Source: Nitrospiraceae bacterium (GTDB taxonomy: Bacteria > Nitrospirota > Nitrospiria > Nitrospirales > Nitrospiraceae). From it: DNA of 17,398 bases. How positions within the stretch are numbered: the stretch's first letter is position 1; the number at the start of each line of letters is the position of its first letter. The notes under the pieces were generated by a model that made no database searches, had not been told where the DNA came from, and saw nothing but the letters and a program-made list of their open reading frames with translations. Location: positions 1 to 17,398 of the forward strand of contig JAABQN010000017.1 of assembly GCA_011391455.1 (NCBI GenBank). Direction: 5' to 3'. A program made the translations under genes and the position numbers. This document shows positions 15,761-17,398 of this stretch, in pieces.

Positions 15761-16972
15761 TTACCTGGTGACAGATGAGATCCGCCCCTGCAACTCGTCA
15801 TACAGCTGCTCGACAGCTGCGACCATCTTGCCCATTCCAAACCGCTCACAGATAAACCGGTGCCCTTTTGTTGCCAAGGCTTCCCTATGGCTGTCATTGC
15901 TCAACACTGCGATGAGTTTCTCCGCCAGCTTTTCTGCATCCGCAGGGGGAACCAAATGCCCGGTTATTCCGTCTGCAATTAGTTCAGAAATGCCGCCTAC
16001 AGCGGTCGCAACCACCGCGACACGAGTCGCCATAGCCTCCATGACCGTATTGGGCATTCCCTCATGGAGGGAAGCCAGCACCACCATCTCAAAAGCGGGC
16101 ATGAGATCAGCTGCATCTGTCCGATGGCCCAGAAGATGGACATTCGAGTCAACTTTCAATGTTCTCGCTTCCTCTGTAATCTCCTCCCGTAGGGGGCCTT
16201 CACCGATAAGGAGCAGGTGCACATTCGGATGCGCCTGGAGAACCTCGACCATAGCCCGCAGAAGATACCGATGGCCTTTCACCGGTCGAAGATTGCCGAC
16301 AGCACCAATAAATCTTGCCTCAGAACCCAGGCCCAGCTCCTGGCATAGACTTGCATGGAGAACCGCCCGTCGTCCGTCATCTGCCGTTCCAATTTTCGCA
16401 TCAATGCCATTTCTGACCACCACGACTCTATCGGCGACAGCGCTTCCGGAGGCGATCACATGGTCACGTATAGACTCAGCATTCACCAGAACACGATCGG
16501 CGAGCCTGTTCATGACATAGCGTCCCCAATGATGGATTCGCCGGTCGGAAAGCTTCAGGTGACGTTGGCATATAATGATTTTAGTTGATGTGAACCGCGT
16601 AGCAAGGACTCCTGTTACTCCTGCATAGAAATCGTGCGCATGAAGAATATCGATGTCCTCATCTATCAAGATGTTCCGCAGCCTGGCGATCTGCCTTCTC
16701 GCACCTGATCCGTAGAATGTGTGAAATGGAAATTCGAGAACGTCCTTGAATAGGCCGCGGATTTCCTCGTAAAACCCTCCTCCGCTGCGCAGAACGGCCA
16801 GACGGATGTCAAACCGTGAACGATCCACCCGTTTCAATAGTTCGACAGCCTGGCGCTCGGTTCCCCCTATATCAAAATTATTGATCAAATGAAGTATCCT
16901 GGGCCGTACTACTTCCCTGGCAGCAACAAGCCTCATCGGGACAGATACACGGTTTAGACGGGCGCTCTTCAC
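15761..16972 (-). CDS. GT4 family glycosyltransferase
   Basis: A 403-residue retaining GT-B glycosyltransferase. 'NNFDIGGTERQAVELL' (31-46) is the typical N-terminal glycine loop, 'GNLRPVKGHRYLLRA' (226-240) the central donor-binding start, and 'HEGMPNTVMEAM' (303-314) the full E-x7-E motif with E304 and E312. It probably transfers a hexose or hexosamine to the lipid-linked EPS intermediate. The GTG at 16972 overlaps the stop of the preceding asparagine synthase by 4 bp and has GAGGGG eight bases upstream; an ATG at codon 13 is an alternative. It is followed after 7 bp by a second GT4, so the pair is likely co-translated. Confidence 0.9.
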   Translation of the reverse strand: MKSARLNRVSVPMRLVAAREVVRPRILHLINNFDIGGTERQAVELLKRVDRSRFDIRLAVLRSGGGFYEEIRGLFKDVLEFPFHTFYGSGARRQIARLRNILIDEDIDILHAHDFYAGVTGVLATRFTSTKIIICQRHLKLSDRRIHHWGRYVMNRLADRVLVNAESIRDHVIASGSAVADRVVVVRNGIDAKIGTADDGRRAVLHASLCQELGLGSEARFIGAVGNLRPVKGHRYLLRAMVEVLQAHPNVHLLLIGEGPLREEITEEARTLKVDSNVHLLGHRTDAADLMPAFEMVVLASLHEGMPNTVMEAMATRVAVVATAVGGISELIADGITGHLVPPADAEKLAEKLIAVLSNDSHREALATKGHRFICERFGMGKMVAAVEQLYDELQGRISSVTR

Positions 16973-17397
16973 GAGATATGCCCCTCTCTTACGACCGATG
17001 GTGAAGAAGGCAGGGACGTGAGGCGCAGGTGCTTGACTCCGGAAAAATGAATAGCCGGTTCACGATCGATGAATGTCCGATACCACAATTCCAAAACAAG
17101 CAATTGCCATAGATGGCGGGAATTGTCCCTTCTCCCCTCTTGATGCTCCAGGAATATTCTCTTCACTGCGCGTTGATCATAGAGACCGCGAGATCGGGTT
17201 GTGCCATCCATCAGGATATCGCTCACCATGTCTTTCAATTCACGCTTGAACCATGTGGCGATTGGAACGGAAAATCCGTGTTTTTTCCGGTTGATGATCT
17301 CTTCGGGAACTAATCCTCTCACGGCTTCCTTCAGAATAAATTTTGTCTGGCGCCCGTTCAGTTTGAATCGAGCGGGTATCGTTTGCACAAACTCGAT
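16969..17397 (-). CDS. asparagine synthase (glutamine-hydrolysing), C-terminal fragment at window edge
   Basis: Only the last 142 residues are inside the window; the gene continues past the right edge. The visible part is the C-terminal end of the synthetase domain: 'IEFVQTIPARFKLNG', 'TKFILKEAVRGLVPEEII', 'RKKHGFSVPIATWFK' and 'RHLWQLLVLELWYRTF' all match AsnB-type enzymes (the KxGFxxP and LW.LL..E.W segments). The GTG inside the fragment at 17388 is not the true start. It is clearly similar to the complete AsnB at 10270-12207 in the same part but differs in many positions, so it is a paralogue rather than a recent copy. It overlaps the next glycosyltransferase by 4 bp and probably belongs to the same operon. 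Confidence 0.88.
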   Translation of the reverse strand: MEFVQTIPARFKLNGRQTKFILKEAVRGLVPEEIINRKKHGFSVPIATWFKRELKDMVSDILMDGTTRSRGLYDQRAVKRIFLEHQEGRRDNSRHLWQLLVLELWYRTFIDREPAIHFSGVKHLRLTSLPSSPSVVREGHIS

Positions 17398-17398
17398 G

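Noticed and set aside
15754..15897. 48-residue N-terminal extension of the GT4 protein
   Set aside because: It overlaps the preceding gene, has no GT features, and the ATG at 15753 has a good ribosome site and spacing.
15747..16520. 257-codon plus-strand open frame opposite the GT4 gene
   Set aside because: Serine/arginine-rich low-information translation typical of an antisense frame; the minus strand encodes a clear glycosyltransferase.
1..17398. CRISPR array, tRNA, rRNA, insertion sequence or transposase
   Set aside because: No regular direct repeats, tRNA cloverleaf, rRNA signature or transposase motif was seen on either strand.

Overview
The window is a stretch of exopolysaccharide (EPS) biosynthesis and modification genes from a bacterium with medium-to-high GC. 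All 13 genes I can support lie on the minus strand, so transcription runs from the right edge to the left edge. Two are cut by the window edges: an asparagine synthase on the right and a PRMT-like methyltransferase on the left. The gene content resembles the exosortase/PEP-CTERM-associated EPS loci of Gram-negative bacteria: a TIGR03087-type sugar transferase, an AsnB-type amidotransferase, a polysaccharide deacetylase, FemAB-like GNATs and a heparinase II/III protein. A Nitrospira-like or proteobacterial host would fit, but this is inferred from protein style only; no rRNA, tRNA or marker gene is present.

Right block (about 7.3-17.4 kb), in transcription order: AsnB-type asparagine synthase (3' part), GT4 glycosyltransferase, second GT4 glycosyltransferase, heparinase II/III-type lyase, complete AsnB-type amidotransferase, TIGR03087-like glycosyltransferase, formyltransferase-fold protein, polysaccharide deacetylase. 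Short gaps and 1-8 bp overlaps suggest one long operon or a few coupled ones. After an 86 bp gap that may hold a promoter comes a clear AlgD-type GDP-mannose 6-dehydrogenase (5968-7281), which would supply GDP-mannuronic acid.

A 377 bp noncoding stretch (5591-5967) follows. It is unusually rich in inverted repeats and separates algD from the left block.

Left block (1-5.6 kb): FemAB/CelD-like GNAT, 2H phosphoesterase (LigT-like), asparagine-synthase-like protein with a degenerate glutaminase domain, second GNAT-like protein, and a methyltransferase closely resembling eukaryotic protein arginine methyltransferases (PRMTs), including the double-E loop. This is an uncommon gene set for an EPS locus and the most novel part of the window.

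Working model (inference): glycosyltransferases build an oligosaccharide repeat containing mannuronic acid. The AsnB-type proteins may amidate uronic acid carboxyls or make asparagine-like linkages. The GNATs, formyltransferase-like protein and deacetylase would tune N- and O-substituents. The lyase-like protein would trim or edit uronate-containing chains. No flippase, polymerase, exosortase, polysaccharide-export protein or priming transferase is visible here; these would have to lie outside the window.
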